From positions 1 to 62,572 of the forward strand of contig QOVW01000062.1 of NCBI GenBank assembly GCA_003339605.1: 62,572 nt of DNA, given 5' to 3'. Both the position numbers and the translations under genes were made by a program. The notes beneath the pieces were generated by a model. It had not been told where the DNA came from, ran no database searches, and saw only the letters and a program-made list of their open reading frames with translations. The stretch is from Spirobacillus cienkowskii. Lineage in GTDB: Bacteria; Bdellovibrionota_B; Oligoflexia; Silvanigrellales; Silvanigrellaceae. Shown piece after piece: positions 26,651 to 36,532 of this stretch; within the stretch, counting starts at the first letter, position 1, and each line of letters starts with the position of its first letter.

Positions 26651-27501
26651 CAACATTATTTAAACGTTTTTTTAAAATTGTAAGACAAGATAAAACAACA
26701 ATTGTCTCTGGCTTAATTCTTATTTTTTGGTTTTTTATTGCAATATTTCCTCTTGTTTTTGATTCTCTAGCAATTATTCCGATTCATTTACAAGAAAGGT
26801 TACAAGACCCTTCTACTCAATATTGGTTTGGCGTTGATGGCAACGGACAAAGCGTTGGCTTACTCATTATGAATGGAGCCTCTACATCACTCATTGTAAG
26901 TTTATTTACTGTTAGCATGAGCTTAATAGTTGGAATTCCAATGGGGGCAATTGCAGGTTTTTTTGGAGGTAAAATAGATGCTTTAATTTCTCGAATTATT
27001 GATATATTATTAGCTTTTCCACCAATGGTTTTGCCTATTGCTATTATGGCCTTTTTTGGTGGTGGTTTGCTTAATGTTGTCATTGCATTGAGTATCACAG
27101 GTTGGGTCAGCTATGCGCGTGTAGTTCGCGGCCAATTTTTATCTTTTAAAGAAAGAGAATTTGTTGTTGCTGCAAAATCACTAGGTGCAAATAATAGCAG
27201 GTTGATGTTTAAACATATTTTTCCTAACACAATATCACCACTGGCTGTGCAAGCAACGTTTTCTTTAGCAGGAGTGATCATTGCCGAGGCTGGACTTAGT
27301 TTTTTAGGATTAGGAGTTAGCCAAAATCATGTGAGTTGGGGTGGTTTATTAAACTCAGCACGAGATTATTTAACCACAAATCCTTCACTAGCTTTTTTTC
27401 CAGCCTTAGCATTATTTACCGTTGTTGCAAGTTTAAATTTTGTTGGCGAATCCCTCCGATTAATGTTTGATCCAAAAAGTATTGGAGCAGGCAGGACTTA
27501 A
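26647..27501 (+). CDS. Peptide ABC transporter permease, DppC-type
   Basis: A 284-residue permease, partner of the preceding gene. Six membrane segments are visible. The family pattern includes HWFGTDxxGQ-like YWFGVDGNGQSVGLLI, GIPMGAIAGFFGGKIDALISR, and the EAA loop EFVVAAKSLGANNSRLMFKHIFPN. The C-terminal GLSFLGLGVSQNHVSWGGLL is typical of DppC/OppC. The operon ends here without an OppD/OppF-type ATPase; the next gene is 160 bases away and belongs to another transporter, so an ATPase must be supplied from another locus. Confidence 0.92.
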   Translation: MTTLFKRFFKIVRQDKTTIVSGLILIFWFFIAIFPLVFDSLAIIPIHLQERLQDPSTQYWFGVDGNGQSVGLLIMNGASTSLIVSLFTVSMSLIVGIPMGAIAGFFGGKIDALISRIIDILLAFPPMVLPIAIMAFFGGGLLNVVIALSITGWVSYARVVRGQFLSFKEREFVVAAKSLGANNSRLMFKHIFPNTISPLAVQATFSLAGVIIAEAGLSFLGLGVSQNHVSWGGLLNSARDYLTTNPSLAFFPALALFTVVASLNFVGESLRLMFDPKSIGAGRT

Positions 27502-27610
27502 AAAATTTTAATTTATTAAATATTAATACAAAAGAATACCATTAACAAAAAATAAACTATTACAATTATAATATTATTTTATTGGACAAATAAACAAAAA
27601 ATATGTAATA

Positions 27611-27624
27611 AACATTTTAATGTT
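27611..27624. promoter_or_regulatory. Palindrome upstream of the choline transport operon
   Basis: AACATT-TT-AATGTT, a 14-base inverted repeat, lies 37 bases before the start of the choline-binding protein gene. It sits just after a possible promoter (TTGGAC, 18-base gap, TAATAA). A TetR-type (BetI-like) operator would fit the context, but no regulator gene is in the window. Confidence 0.3.
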
Positions 27625-27660
27625 ATGTTTTAGAGGTTTTATCCAATTTTTGAGGGAGCT

Positions 27661-28605
27661 ATGAGGTTTCTTTTTATAGCATGTACAATTTTTTTTGGAC
27701 TATTGCACATACAAAGTTACTCAAAAACACAATGTAAAAAAATAAGATTTTCGACAATTGGCTGGACAGACATCACTGCATCAACAGCAATAGCAAGCGA
27801 AATATTGCAATTGCTGGGTTACGAAACTAAAACTATCAATCTATCTCTACCAATGACATTTGCTAGCTTAAAAAACAACGACGTTGATATTTTTTTAGGA
27901 AATTGGATGCCAACAATGAAGGCGGATATCACTCCCTATCAAAATCAAGGATCGATAGAAACCATAGGAACAGTTTTGAAAGGAGCTAAATATACGCTCG
28001 CAGTACCTAAATATGTTTTTGATGCCGGAGTAAAAAGTTTTAAAGATTTACATAAACATAAAGATAAATTTCAAGGAAAAATATATGGATTGGAACCAGG
28101 TAACGATGGAAATAGAATTATTTCAAATATTATCCAAGGTAACAATTTTAATTTAAAAAACTGGAAACTTGTCGAATCTAGCGAACAAGCCATGTTAATG
28201 GAAGTATTGCAATCAGCCAAAAGAAATAAATGGATAGTTTTTTTAGGATGGGAACCCCATCCAATGAATAAAATGATTCAAATTTCTTATTTAACTGATG
28301 GAGATTTATACTTTGGCCCTCATGAAGGAGGGGCAACAGTATATATTAATAGTAGAAAAAATTATTCAAAAGAATGTCCTGAAATTAGTAAATTTTTTAG
28401 TAACTTCAATTTATCAATTGAAGACGAATATCAAATGATGAATATGATTATCGATCAAAATATTTCTCCAAATATTGCTGCAAAAAAATGGGTTAAAAAC
28501 AACATTAACAAGGTCGAAAAATTTTTAGTAAATATAAAAAAATCGAATAGTAATTATATCAGTATAGACGAGTTAAAAACATTAATTCAAAAAAATAACT
28601 ATTAA
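27661..28605 (+). CDS. Choline/betaine ABC transporter substrate-binding protein
   Basis: A 314-residue periplasmic binding protein of the OpuAC/ProX class. The signal peptide (FLFIACTIFFGLLHIQSYS) ends near residue 21. The RFSTIGWTDITASTAIASE block matches ChoX-type choline-binding proteins (typically VGWTDI.ATTA). NDVDIFLGNWMPTM and the later FLGWEPHPMN carry the Trp residues used to cage quaternary amines. Choline is the best ligand guess because choline dehydrogenase closes the cluster; glycine betaine remains possible. Confidence 0.88.
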   Translation: MRFLFIACTIFFGLLHIQSYSKTQCKKIRFSTIGWTDITASTAIASEILQLLGYETKTINLSLPMTFASLKNNDVDIFLGNWMPTMKADITPYQNQGSIETIGTVLKGAKYTLAVPKYVFDAGVKSFKDLHKHKDKFQGKIYGLEPGNDGNRIISNIIQGNNFNLKNWKLVESSEQAMLMEVLQSAKRNKWIVFLGWEPHPMNKMIQISYLTDGDLYFGPHEGGATVYINSRKNYSKECPEISKFFSNFNLSIEDEYQMMNMIIDQNISPNIAAKKWVKNNINKVEKFLVNIKKSNSNYISIDELKTLIQKNNY

Positions 28606-28624
28606 TTTTTTCTAAAGGGAACTT

Positions 28625-29461
28625 ATGCAAAAAATTCCGATTGGAAATTGGATAGAAGAATTAATAAATTATATTATTAACAATTCGGAAAACTATTTTA
28701 GGATAATTTCTGATTTTATAAACACATTAATTAATTACATCATTGATAAATTTGAAGAAATACCTCCTTTAATTTTAATTTTAATATTTCTAATCATTTT
28801 CTATTTAATCAAAAAAAATTTAAAAAATACTATTATAATTGCAGTAGGATTTTTTTTAATTTTAAATTTAGGATATTGGAGAGAGTCAATAGAAACCGTA
28901 ACATTAGTTTTAATTTCCACTTTTTTCTCTACAATTTTTGGACTTCCTATTGGGATATTTTGTGCGCATAGACCAAAAGCATATTCTCTCTTAAAACCAA
29001 TATTAGATTTAATGCAAACAGTTCCTACATTCGTTTACTTAATTCCTACTCTTATTTTATTTGGACTTGGTATTGCACCAGGTATATTTTCTACAATCAT
29101 TTTTTCTATGCCATCTGTAATAAGACTGACCTATTTAGGAATTAATAAAGTTCCAAATAGTCTTTTAGAGGTTGCTGACTCATTTGGCGCTGGAAATTGG
29201 AAAAAACTTTGGACAATAGAAATTCCGTTTGCAAAACATTCTATACTTACAGGCATCTCACAATGCATCATGCTTTCTTTATCCATGACAGTTATTGCTG
29301 CTCTCGTAGGAGCAGATGGTTTAGGAAAATCTGTTATTCAAGCACTTAACACCGTTAACATTGTAAAAGGTTTTGAGTCAGGATTAGTCATAGTCATTAT
29401 TGCAATAATACTTGATAGAATTTTATACGAATCTAATAAAAAATTAGGTGAATCAGTATGA
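28625..29461 (+). CDS. Choline/betaine ABC transporter permease
   Basis: A 278-residue ProW/ChoW-type permease. An N-terminal amphipathic stretch precedes the membrane part (LILILIFLIIFYLI). The signature FGLPIGIFCAHRP, then LDLMQTVPTFVYLIPTLILFGLG and GIAPGIFSTIIFSMPSVIRLTYLGI, is typical of ProW. The EAA loop reads VADSFGAGNWKKLWTIEIPFA. The stop overlaps the ATPase start by 4 bases. It forms the membrane channel of the transporter with the preceding SBP. Confidence 0.9.
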   Translation: MQKIPIGNWIEELINYIINNSENYFRIISDFINTLINYIIDKFEEIPPLILILIFLIIFYLIKKNLKNTIIIAVGFFLILNLGYWRESIETVTLVLISTFFSTIFGLPIGIFCAHRPKAYSLLKPILDLMQTVPTFVYLIPTLILFGLGIAPGIFSTIIFSMPSVIRLTYLGINKVPNSLLEVADSFGAGNWKKLWTIEIPFAKHSILTGISQCIMLSLSMTVIAALVGADGLGKSVIQALNTVNIVKGFESGLVIVIIAIILDRILYESNKKLGESV

Positions 29462-30312
29462 ATAATATTTGTTTTCAAGTTAATAACTTAAATCTCGTAT
29501 TTGGTAAATATGCTAATAAAGCCCTTACAGAACTTAAAAAAGGAAAATCAAAAGAAAAAATTTTTAATGAGTTAAATTGCACAGTAGCAATAAATCACGT
29601 AAATATTTCAGTATTTTATGGAGAAACTTTAGTGATCATGGGAGCCTCTGGATCAGGAAAATCCTCTTTGCTACGATGTTTTAATGGAATTAACGGAAGA
29701 ACCAACGGAGCGACTGCAGGAAATATTAAATTTTTTGATAATAAAAGTAAAGAAAATTTTGATATCTTAAATTGCTCTAAAAATAAAATTACAGAAATTC
29801 GCAAGCATAAAATTTCAATGATTTTTCAAAATTTCGCTTTAATGCCTTGGCGTACTGTAGAAGAAAATATTGCATACCCACTTGAAATCCAAAAAATTAA
29901 GAAAACTGAAATTAAAAATATTGTTTATGAAAATCTTAACATAGTAGGTTTATCACAATGGAAACATAAATACCCAGAAGAACTTTCAGGGGGAATGCAA
30001 CAAAGAGTTGGTATTGCAAGAGCATTCGTAACAAATGCAGAGATTCTGTTAATGGACGAACCTTTTTCTGCATTAGATCCCTTAAATCGCAAACATTTAC
30101 AAGATGAAATATTACAATTTAAAAATAAATTAAAAAAAACTATTATCTTTGTTTCTCATGATTTTAAAGAAGCAATTAAATTAGGAACTAGAATTGCAAT
30201 CATGGATTCTGGTAAAATATTGCAAATTGGAACAGCAAAAGAAATTATTGAAAATCCTAAATGCGATATAGTAAGAAAATTTGCTGAAAAAGAAACAGGA
30301 TATTTTAATTAA
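29458..30312 (+). CDS. Choline/betaine ABC transporter ATP-binding protein
   Basis: A 284-residue ProV/ChoV-type ATPase. Walker A is GASGSGKSSLLRC, the Q-loop is MIFQNFALMPWRTVEEN, the ABC signature is LSGGMQQRVGIARAF, Walker B is ILLMDEPFSALDP, and the switch is FVSHDFKEA. The N-terminal ~45 residues carry the VFGKYANKALTELKKGKSKEK segment specific to ProV-like proteins. The protein ends soon after the nucleotide-binding domain, so it lacks the tandem CBS domains that sense ionic strength in ProV/OpuA. Activity may therefore not be osmotically gated. Confidence 0.92.
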   Translation: MNNICFQVNNLNLVFGKYANKALTELKKGKSKEKIFNELNCTVAINHVNISVFYGETLVIMGASGSGKSSLLRCFNGINGRTNGATAGNIKFFDNKSKENFDILNCSKNKITEIRKHKISMIFQNFALMPWRTVEENIAYPLEIQKIKKTEIKNIVYENLNIVGLSQWKHKYPEELSGGMQQRVGIARAFVTNAEILLMDEPFSALDPLNRKHLQDEILQFKNKLKKTIIFVSHDFKEAIKLGTRIAIMDSGKILQIGTAKEIIENPKCDIVRKFAEKETGYFN

Positions 30313-30360
30313 AAAATAAATTTATTTAATTTATAAATTTTTTTATGAAAGGGTAAAATA

Positions 30361-32061
30361 ATGAAAAATAAATTTTATGATTTTATTATCGTTGGAGGAG
30401 GTTCTGCTGGCTGTGTTTTAGCAAATAGGCTGAGCAGCAATTCGGCCAATAAAGTTTTGGTACTTGAAGCAGGAAGGCCAGACTACATTTGGGATATTTT
30501 TATCCATATGCCAGCTGCTCTCATGTACCCTTTAGGAAGTAAATTTTACGATTGGTGTTACCACACAGACCCTGAGCCTTTCATGAACAAAAGAAAAATT
30601 TTTCATGGAAGAGGAAAAATTTTGGGGGGATGTAGCTCCATTAATGGAATGATTTATATTCGAGGCAATCCTCTTGATTACGAAAAGTGGGCAACTCAAA
30701 AAGGCTTAGAAAACTGGGATTACTCTCATTGCCTACCCTACTTTAACCGCGCTGAGACGAGAATGATAGGTGCGGATACCTATCATGGGTTTTCTGGACC
30801 ACTTATGCTTGAAACAGCTCCCTGTGAAAATCCATTGTTTCATGCATTTTTTAATGCAGCTCAAGAGGCTGGTTACCCATTAACAGGAGATGTCAATGGC
30901 TACAGACAAGAAGGTTTTGGACGCTTTGATCGCAATATCAATAGAGGCCGAAGACTCTCTGCCTCTAGAGCTTACCTACATTCTGTAAAAAGAGTTCGGC
31001 AAAATTTAAAAGTAAAATGCCGCGCCCTAACAACAAAAATAATTTTTGATGAAAACAGAGCAATCGGTGTTGAGTATCAACAATTTGGGATTAATCATAA
31101 AGTTTATGGAGGAGAAATTATTTGCTGCGGAGGAGCGTTTAATTCTCCACAGCTATTACAACTCTCAGGAATAGGAAATGCCGATGATCTAAAAAAACTT
31201 GGAATTCATGTTGTTACAAATCTTCCTGGCGTTGGACAAAATCTACAAGATCATCTTGAGGTCTATGTTCAGCATGCCTGCAAGCAGCCTGTGAGCTTAT
31301 ATCCAGCGCTTCAGTGGTGGAATAAACCTAAAATCGGTTTTCAATGGCTATTTCAAAGAAAAGGCGCAGCCGCAACAAATCATTTTGAAGCGGGAGGGTT
31401 TATTCGTAGCAACGAAAATGTGACTTATCCTAACATTCAATTTCATTTTTTACCTCTTGCCGTGCGGTATGATGGCTCTTCACCAAATCAAGGGCATGGA
31501 TATCAAGTTCATATCGGCCCTATGAATTCTGATGCCAGAGGACATGTAAAAATTCGTTCGAACAACCCAAAAGAGCACCCAAGCATTCAGTTTAATTATC
31601 TTTCAACACCTCAAGACCGCAAAGAATGGGTTGAAGCGATTCGCTGTGCTCGAACAATTTTAAATCAACCTGCATTACAACAATATAATGGAGGCGAAAC
31701 TTCACCTGGCCTCCATGTCGAATCTGATGACGATATTTTAGACTGGGTTGCGAGAGACGCGGAAACTGCGCTTCACCCATCGTGTAGTTGTAAAATGGGA
31801 GAAGACCCTATGTCTGTTATCGATCCCAAAAACATGGGCGTTTACGGTGTGAAAAACCTTAGACTTGTTGATGCATCAGTTATGCCATTTGTGACAAACG
31901 GCAACATTTATGCGCCAGTTATGATGATTGCTGAAAAATCTGCGGACATTATTTTAGGAAATAGTTTGCTACAACCTATTCAAGCAGAATACTATCAGTA
32001 CAACAAAAATAACCTAAATATACAAACTAATCCTCAAGATACAATACATGCACTATCTTAA
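30361..32061 (+). CDS. betA: Choline dehydrogenase (GMC oxidoreductase)
   Basis: An FAD-dependent oxidase/dehydrogenase that converts choline to betaine aldehyde and, in some enzymes, on to glycine betaine. The protein is 566 residues. FAD binding is shown by [19 protein letters not shown] at the N-terminus. GMC signature 1 lies in [20 protein letters not shown], and signature 2 in [15 protein letters not shown]. The C-terminal HPSCSCKMG holds the catalytic His region. It follows the choline transporter by ~50 bases. No betB or betI is adjacent. Codon use looks slightly richer in GC than its neighbours. Confidence 0.92.
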   Translation: MKNKFYDFIIVGGGSAGCVLANRLSSNSANKVLVLEAGRPDYIWDIFIHMPAALMYPLGSKFYDWCYHTDPEPFMNKRKIFHGRGKILGGCSSINGMIYIRGNPLDYEKWATQKGLENWDYSHCLPYFNRAETRMIGADTYHGFSGPLMLETAPCENPLFHAFFNAAQEAGYPLTGDVNGYRQEGFGRFDRNINRGRRLSASRAYLHSVKRVRQNLKVKCRALTTKIIFDENRAIGVEYQQFGINHKVYGGEIICCGGAFNSPQLLQLSGIGNADDLKKLGIHVVTNLPGVGQNLQDHLEVYVQHACKQPVSLYPALQWWNKPKIGFQWLFQRKGAAATNHFEAGGFIRSNENVTYPNIQFHFLPLAVRYDGSSPNQGHGYQVHIGPMNSDARGHVKIRSNNPKEHPSIQFNYLSTPQDRKEWVEAIRCARTILNQPALQQYNGGETSPGLHVESDDDILDWVARDAETALHPSCSCKMGEDPMSVIDPKNMGVYGVKNLRLVDASVMPFVTNGNIYAPVMMIAEKSADIILGNSLLQPIQAEYYQYNKNNLNIQTNPQDTIHALS

Positions 32062-32218
32062 AAATCTGTTACATTATTATAAAAACACATAAAAAATACT
32101 GTAAAATTGAGAATTAATAAAAGCAAGCAATTTTTCCTTTAAAAAAAATTAAATAATCCGAAAATTAATATAATTTGTTACGTTATAACTTGTACGATAT
32201 TGCAACTTGGATAAAACG

Positions 32219-33946
32219 ATGGAAGATTTTACAAATAATATAGATTTTACAAAAATATTTTTAGAAGAAGCTAAAGAAACTTTAGAAAAGTGGGAAAAAA
32301 CCTGTTTAGAAATTGAAAAAAATCCAAATCAAGAAGAATTTACTACATTATTTAGATACGCCCACAACTTAAAAGGATCAGCTAAATCTGTAAATTTAAA
32401 CAATTTTGCGTCATTTATTCATAAAGTAGAAGATTTTATTACTCTTTTAAGAGATGGTAAAAAACAATTTAAAAACGAATATGTTTCATTGTTTTTAAAA
32501 TGCCATGCTTTTATGGAATATTGGTGTACAAAACTTGAATCTGATACAAATTTTATTCCTTCTGACTTAAATGATATTAATTTTGTAATTGAACAAGTTA
32601 TCAGTAAAAGTAGTGATGCTATTTCACAAAGTTATGAAATAATTTCTACTTCTACGGGATCGAAAAACACAACTTCTAACAATAACGAAAATAGCAATTC
32701 TAATCCAAGTAAAAAAAATATAAAAGCAGATTCAATTAGAATACCCGCTAATAAAATTGATATAATAATAGAATATATCAGCGAATTATGCACTCATCAT
32801 GCAGTGATATCGCATTGCAGCTCCACTGATTCATACAATTCAAAATCATTCAAAAATTCTGTTCAAATAAGTGACAAAATAATTAAAAATTTACAGACTA
32901 ATGTTTTTTCACTAAGAATGATTAATTTACAAACACTTTTTCAACGTCTTGAGAGAACTGCAAAGGACTTAGCACGACAACAAGGAAAAGATCTAGAAAT
33001 TAATATTGAAGGTTCTGAAGTTGAACTAGATAAAAATATAATAGAAAATATAGTTGATCCATTTGTTCATGTAATTAGAAATGCAGTCGATCACGGTTTA
33101 GAAAAAAGCGAAGAACGAGCAAATAAAAATAAACCAATTAAGTCAAAAATATTACTTTCTGCAAAACAAAACATAAATGATGTTGTCATTTCAATTCAAG
33201 ATGATGGAAAAGGAATTGACCGCGATAAAATTTATGCAAAAGCTGCAGAAAAAAAGATTATCAATGGAGATGAAGAATTAAGTGAACAAGAAGTTTATCA
33301 ACTTCTCTTTAAACCAGGATTTTCTACTGCAGAGTCAATCACAGAGGTATCTGGAAGAGGTGTTGGTTTAGATGTGGTAAATCAAGCTCTCAATGATATT
33401 GGTGGATTTGTTCATATAACAAGCGAAATAAATAAAGGAACTTGCTTTGAATTCCATTTACCCTCAAATCTCTCAATCATAGAAGTACTAACAATCAAAG
33501 TTGATGGACTTAATTACGTTATTCCAATTACAGAAATTAAAGAAGTTTTAGATTTAACAAAAATAAAAGTTGATCATGTTACAAATAGTGAAAATATTGC
33601 ATTATTGCGAGAATTTCCAATAATTATTAAAACATTATCAAAATACTTACCAAATAATTTAAAAAGCGGCCAAGATAACAACACAAATAAAATTGCGTTA
33701 GTCACAAACCATCAAGATAGTCATTATGCTTTTGAAATTGATGAACTATATGGAATAGAAAGCATTGTAGTTAGAAAAAAAAGCGAAAAATTTAATGATA
33801 TAAAATATTATATAGGTTCCGCAGTTCTTCCAAATGGCGAACCTGCATTTATCTTAAGTCTTATAGAACTTATCAAACAAATAATTCTTCCAAAAACACA
33901 AATTCTTAATATTGAATTAAGGAGAAATGAAATTGAGCATAAATGA
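32219..33946 (+). CDS. cheA: CheA-type chemotaxis histidine kinase, lacking the P2 domain
   Basis: A 575-residue signalling kinase. The ATG at 32219 is preferred to the in-frame TTG at 32207; neither has a strong ribosome site. Domain order: Hpt domain, residues ~5-105, phospho-acceptor His49 in LFRYAHNLKGSAKS; an Asn/Ser-rich linker (~125-165); dimerisation helices (~165-240); ATPase with HVIRNAVDHGLE, DDGKGID and SGRGVGLDVV; CheW-like domain (~415-560). No CheY-docking P2 domain fits in the short linker, and no receiver is fused. It overlaps cheW by 20 bases. Confidence 0.93.
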   Translation: MEDFTNNIDFTKIFLEEAKETLEKWEKTCLEIEKNPNQEEFTTLFRYAHNLKGSAKSVNLNNFASFIHKVEDFITLLRDGKKQFKNEYVSLFLKCHAFMEYWCTKLESDTNFIPSDLNDINFVIEQVISKSSDAISQSYEIISTSTGSKNTTSNNNENSNSNPSKKNIKADSIRIPANKIDIIIEYISELCTHHAVISHCSSTDSYNSKSFKNSVQISDKIIKNLQTNVFSLRMINLQTLFQRLERTAKDLARQQGKDLEINIEGSEVELDKNIIENIVDPFVHVIRNAVDHGLEKSEERANKNKPIKSKILLSAKQNINDVVISIQDDGKGIDRDKIYAKAAEKKIINGDEELSEQEVYQLLFKPGFSTAESITEVSGRGVGLDVVNQALNDIGGFVHITSEINKGTCFEFHLPSNLSIIEVLTIKVDGLNYVIPITEIKEVLDLTKIKVDHVTNSENIALLREFPIIIKTLSKYLPNNLKSGQDNNTNKIALVTNHQDSHYAFEIDELYGIESIVVRKKSEKFNDIKYYIGSAVLPNGEPAFILSLIELIKQIILPKTQILNIELRRNEIEHK

Positions 33947-34424
33947 AGAAAATAAAGATTTATATCTTGTTTTTAGCTTAAATGAAGAAATGTATGGCAC
34001 CCAACTCCTCCAAGTAAGAGAAGTTATAGAAAAACAAGAGGCTAAGCCGGTTCCAAATACCATTGATTCATACTTGGGAGTGATTAATGTGCGTGGCGAA
34101 ATAATTGGAGCAATAGATTTAAGAATAAAATTTGGTTACCCAATAGTTGAAGAAGTGCAAAAAAACTCTGCAATGATAGTTTTTAATACTTCATCTGGCG
34201 CAATTGCTGTCTTAACTGATAAGCTCGAAGGAGTCTTTCAACTCAATTTAGTAGAAAAATATCAAAAACCTAAAATTGAATCAAAAATTCCAAATGATCA
34301 CATTATTGGTATGTACCAATTTAAAGACAATATTATTACAGTTATTGATTTGTTTTCTATAGTAGATAGACAAGAAATAGCTGATGCCAATATACATAAT
34401 AATGAAATTAAGGAATCAATATGA
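33927..34424 (+). CDS. cheW: CheW-type coupling protein
   Basis: A 165-residue adaptor linking chemoreceptors to CheA. The fold pattern is [25 protein letters not shown], then [22 protein letters not shown], the classic CheW core, and [22 protein letters not shown]. The annotated ATG overlaps the end of cheA by 20 bases and has AAGGAG only 2 bases upstream. A TTG two codons later (33933) would have ideal 8-base spacing and may be the true start. The stop overlaps the receptor gene start (ATGA). Confidence 0.95.
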   Translation: MKLSINEENKDLYLVFSLNEEMYGTQLLQVREVIEKQEAKPVPNTIDSYLGVINVRGEIIGAIDLRIKFGYPIVEEVQKNSAMIVFNTSSGAIAVLTDKLEGVFQLNLVEKYQKPKIESKIPNDHIIGMYQFKDNIITVIDLFSIVDRQEIADANIHNNEIKESI

Positions 34425-36532
34425 TTTTTAAAAAATTTCATCTCTCTTTAAGAGCAAAAATTATTTTATTATTTACTACAATTTTATTATTCTTATGCGT
34501 TTTTTCAATTTTACAGCAATCTAAGAATAATAATGATTTAATGAAAAAAATGGAATATATTTTAGAATCTAGTTCAGTTAATCTTGGCAATGCTATTGCT
34601 GCGCAATTTTATGAACGCTATGGCGACGTCCAAGCTTTTGCAATTAATCCAGTTCTGCAAGAAAATAATATTATAAAAATGCAAGAAATATTAAATAAAT
34701 ATTGCATTCTTTATGGAATATATGATGTTATTCTATTTGTTGATTTAAATGGAAACTATATTGCTTCAAATACGGTAGACAAAGAGAATAGGCTTATAAA
34801 ATATGAAAATTTAAAAAAATTAAATTTTTCTAAAGAATCTTGGTTTACAAATGTATTAGAAAAAAAATTTACAGAAGACAAAGAAAACAATTTTTTTGGC
34901 ACCTATTTTGAAAATCCTTCTGAAGATAAAATTATACACAGTGTATATGAGAAAAATGCATATTCAAATAGTTACAGTGCTCCTGTGTATAATAAATTTG
35001 GAAAAATTATTGGAGTTATTACAAATAGAGCTAATTTTTCTTATATAGAAAATGAAATAAAACTTGTTCATAATGAAATTGCTAAACAAGGTCATCCTAA
35101 TTCTATAATTAAATTAGTAAACAAAAGTGGATTGATTATTTCAGAGTATGATAAAAAATCAGAAATTTCTGGCGAATATATTAGAAATTTTGATATTCTT
35201 AATATAATCAATTATTTTGAAAAAAACATAGAATCTGTAAATTTCATTCAAAAACAAAAAAAAGGTGTATTTTATTCTACTAATATTGAAAATAAAAATA
35301 ATATGATAACTGGATATTTTAATATTTATTCATCCAAATGGATTCCTTCAATTAACTGGACAGTTTTAATTGAATCAGAAAAAAATTTGTTTTTTAGTCA
35401 AATTAACGAACTCAAAAATAAATTTATTTATGCAATAATATCTACTGGATTAATATCGCTCATTGCATTTTACATTATTTTAACTGCAATAAATAAAAAA
35501 TTTATCCATATTATAAAGAATCTGCAATATTCTGCTGGAAAAACATTTATAACAGGAAAAAAACTACATCATTCTTCAAAAAAAATGATGGGCGCCACCG
35601 AGTCTCAATCAGAAGCCATGCATCAAAGTGTTAGCGCAATGAGCGAAATTTCAAGCATGATTGCACAAACCGTCAATCACGTTAAAGAATGTAGCACAAA
35701 TACCTCTATTGTTAATGACAAAACAATTAGAGGAAATATTACTATGGAAAAGCTTACTAGTTCTATGGAAGAAATAGAAAAATCTAATACTGATTTAAAA
35801 AACATGGCCAGAATTTTTTCGGAAGTTACAAATAAAACATCAATTATTAATGATATTGTTTTTAAAACCCAACTATTGTCTATTAACGCATCGATAGAAT
35901 CGGCACGAGCCGGTCAACATGGTAAAGGCTTTTCTGTCGTTGCAGAAGAAGTGGGAAATCTAGCATTAACAAGTGGAAATGCAGCAAAAGAAATTCAAAT
36001 TTTGTTACAAGAAAGCCAAAAACAAGTATTTAATATTGTTGATATAACATCAAAAAAAGTTGCAGACGCTCAAGAAATCTCTACTTTTGCATCAAAAGAA
36101 TTTTTAATAATTTCTAAAGAAATAAAAAGTATAAATGAAAGATTAAAAAGTATTTCAGAAGCAACAAAAGAACAGCAATTGGGCGTTCAACAAGTTCTAA
36201 ATGCAATGTCTAAAATGGATCAAGCAACAAAGCAAAACGAAGCCTCATCAGTAAAAACAAATAAACATTCAAAATCGTTAATTAAACAAGGAAATTTTGT
36301 AGAACAAATGCTAAATATAATTCAAATATTAGTATTAGGAAAAATTAAAAATGAATCAAAAAGAATATTAAAAAATAAAGACAAAATTAATAATAATCCA
36401 AAAAATAATAGATTATATTTTAATATCAATAAAAACAATAATAATTCTAAAACAACCCAAAATAAATCAAAATCAATTAATGCTGATAACAATGATTTAT
36501 TTACTAGAAATGATGAAAATGAAAACAAATGA
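34421..36532 (+). CDS. Methyl-accepting chemotaxis protein, dCache-like sensor, no HAMP
   Basis: A 703-residue receptor. The first membrane segment is near residues 12-30. A large periplasmic region (~31-330) carries the [16 protein letters not shown] block of dCache sensors. The second segment is near 333-353. The signalling domain follows almost directly (~380-610), with tip [20 protein letters not shown] and [18 protein letters not shown]. No HAMP domain fits between. The C-terminal ~70 residues are Lys/Asn-rich and lack a CheR-docking pentapeptide. It is translationally coupled to cheW and to the CheR-CheB gene. Ligand unknown; the sensor class often binds small molecules such as amino acids. 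Confidence 0.92.
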   Translation: MIFKKFHLSLRAKIILLFTTILLFLCVFSILQQSKNNNDLMKKMEYILESSSVNLGNAIAAQFYERYGDVQAFAINPVLQENNIIKMQEILNKYCILYGIYDVILFVDLNGNYIASNTVDKENRLIKYENLKKLNFSKESWFTNVLEKKFTEDKENNFFGTYFENPSEDKIIHSVYEKNAYSNSYSAPVYNKFGKIIGVITNRANFSYIENEIKLVHNEIAKQGHPNSIIKLVNKSGLIISEYDKKSEISGEYIRNFDILNIINYFEKNIESVNFIQKQKKGVFYSTNIENKNNMITGYFNIYSSKWIPSINWTVLIESEKNLFFSQINELKNKFIYAIISTGLISLIAFYIILTAINKKFIHIIKNLQYSAGKTFITGKKLHHSSKKMMGATESQSEAMHQSVSAMSEISSMIAQTVNHVKECSTNTSIVNDKTIRGNITMEKLTSSMEEIEKSNTDLKNMARIFSEVTNKTSIINDIVFKTQLLSINASIESARAGQHGKGFSVVAEEVGNLALTSGNAAKEIQILLQESQKQVFNIVDITSKKVADAQEISTFASKEFLIISKEIKSINERLKSISEATKEQQLGVQQVLNAMSKMDQATKQNEASSVKTNKHSKSLIKQGNFVEQMLNIIQILVLGKIKNESKRILKNKDKINNNPKNNRLYFNINKNNNNSKTTQNKSKSINADNNDLFTRNDENENK

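Noticed and set aside
32219-33946. Ordinary two-component sensor kinase instead of CheA
   Set aside because: The Hpt domain at the N-terminus, the ATPase in the middle and the CheW-like C-terminus show CheA order, and cheW and receptors follow.
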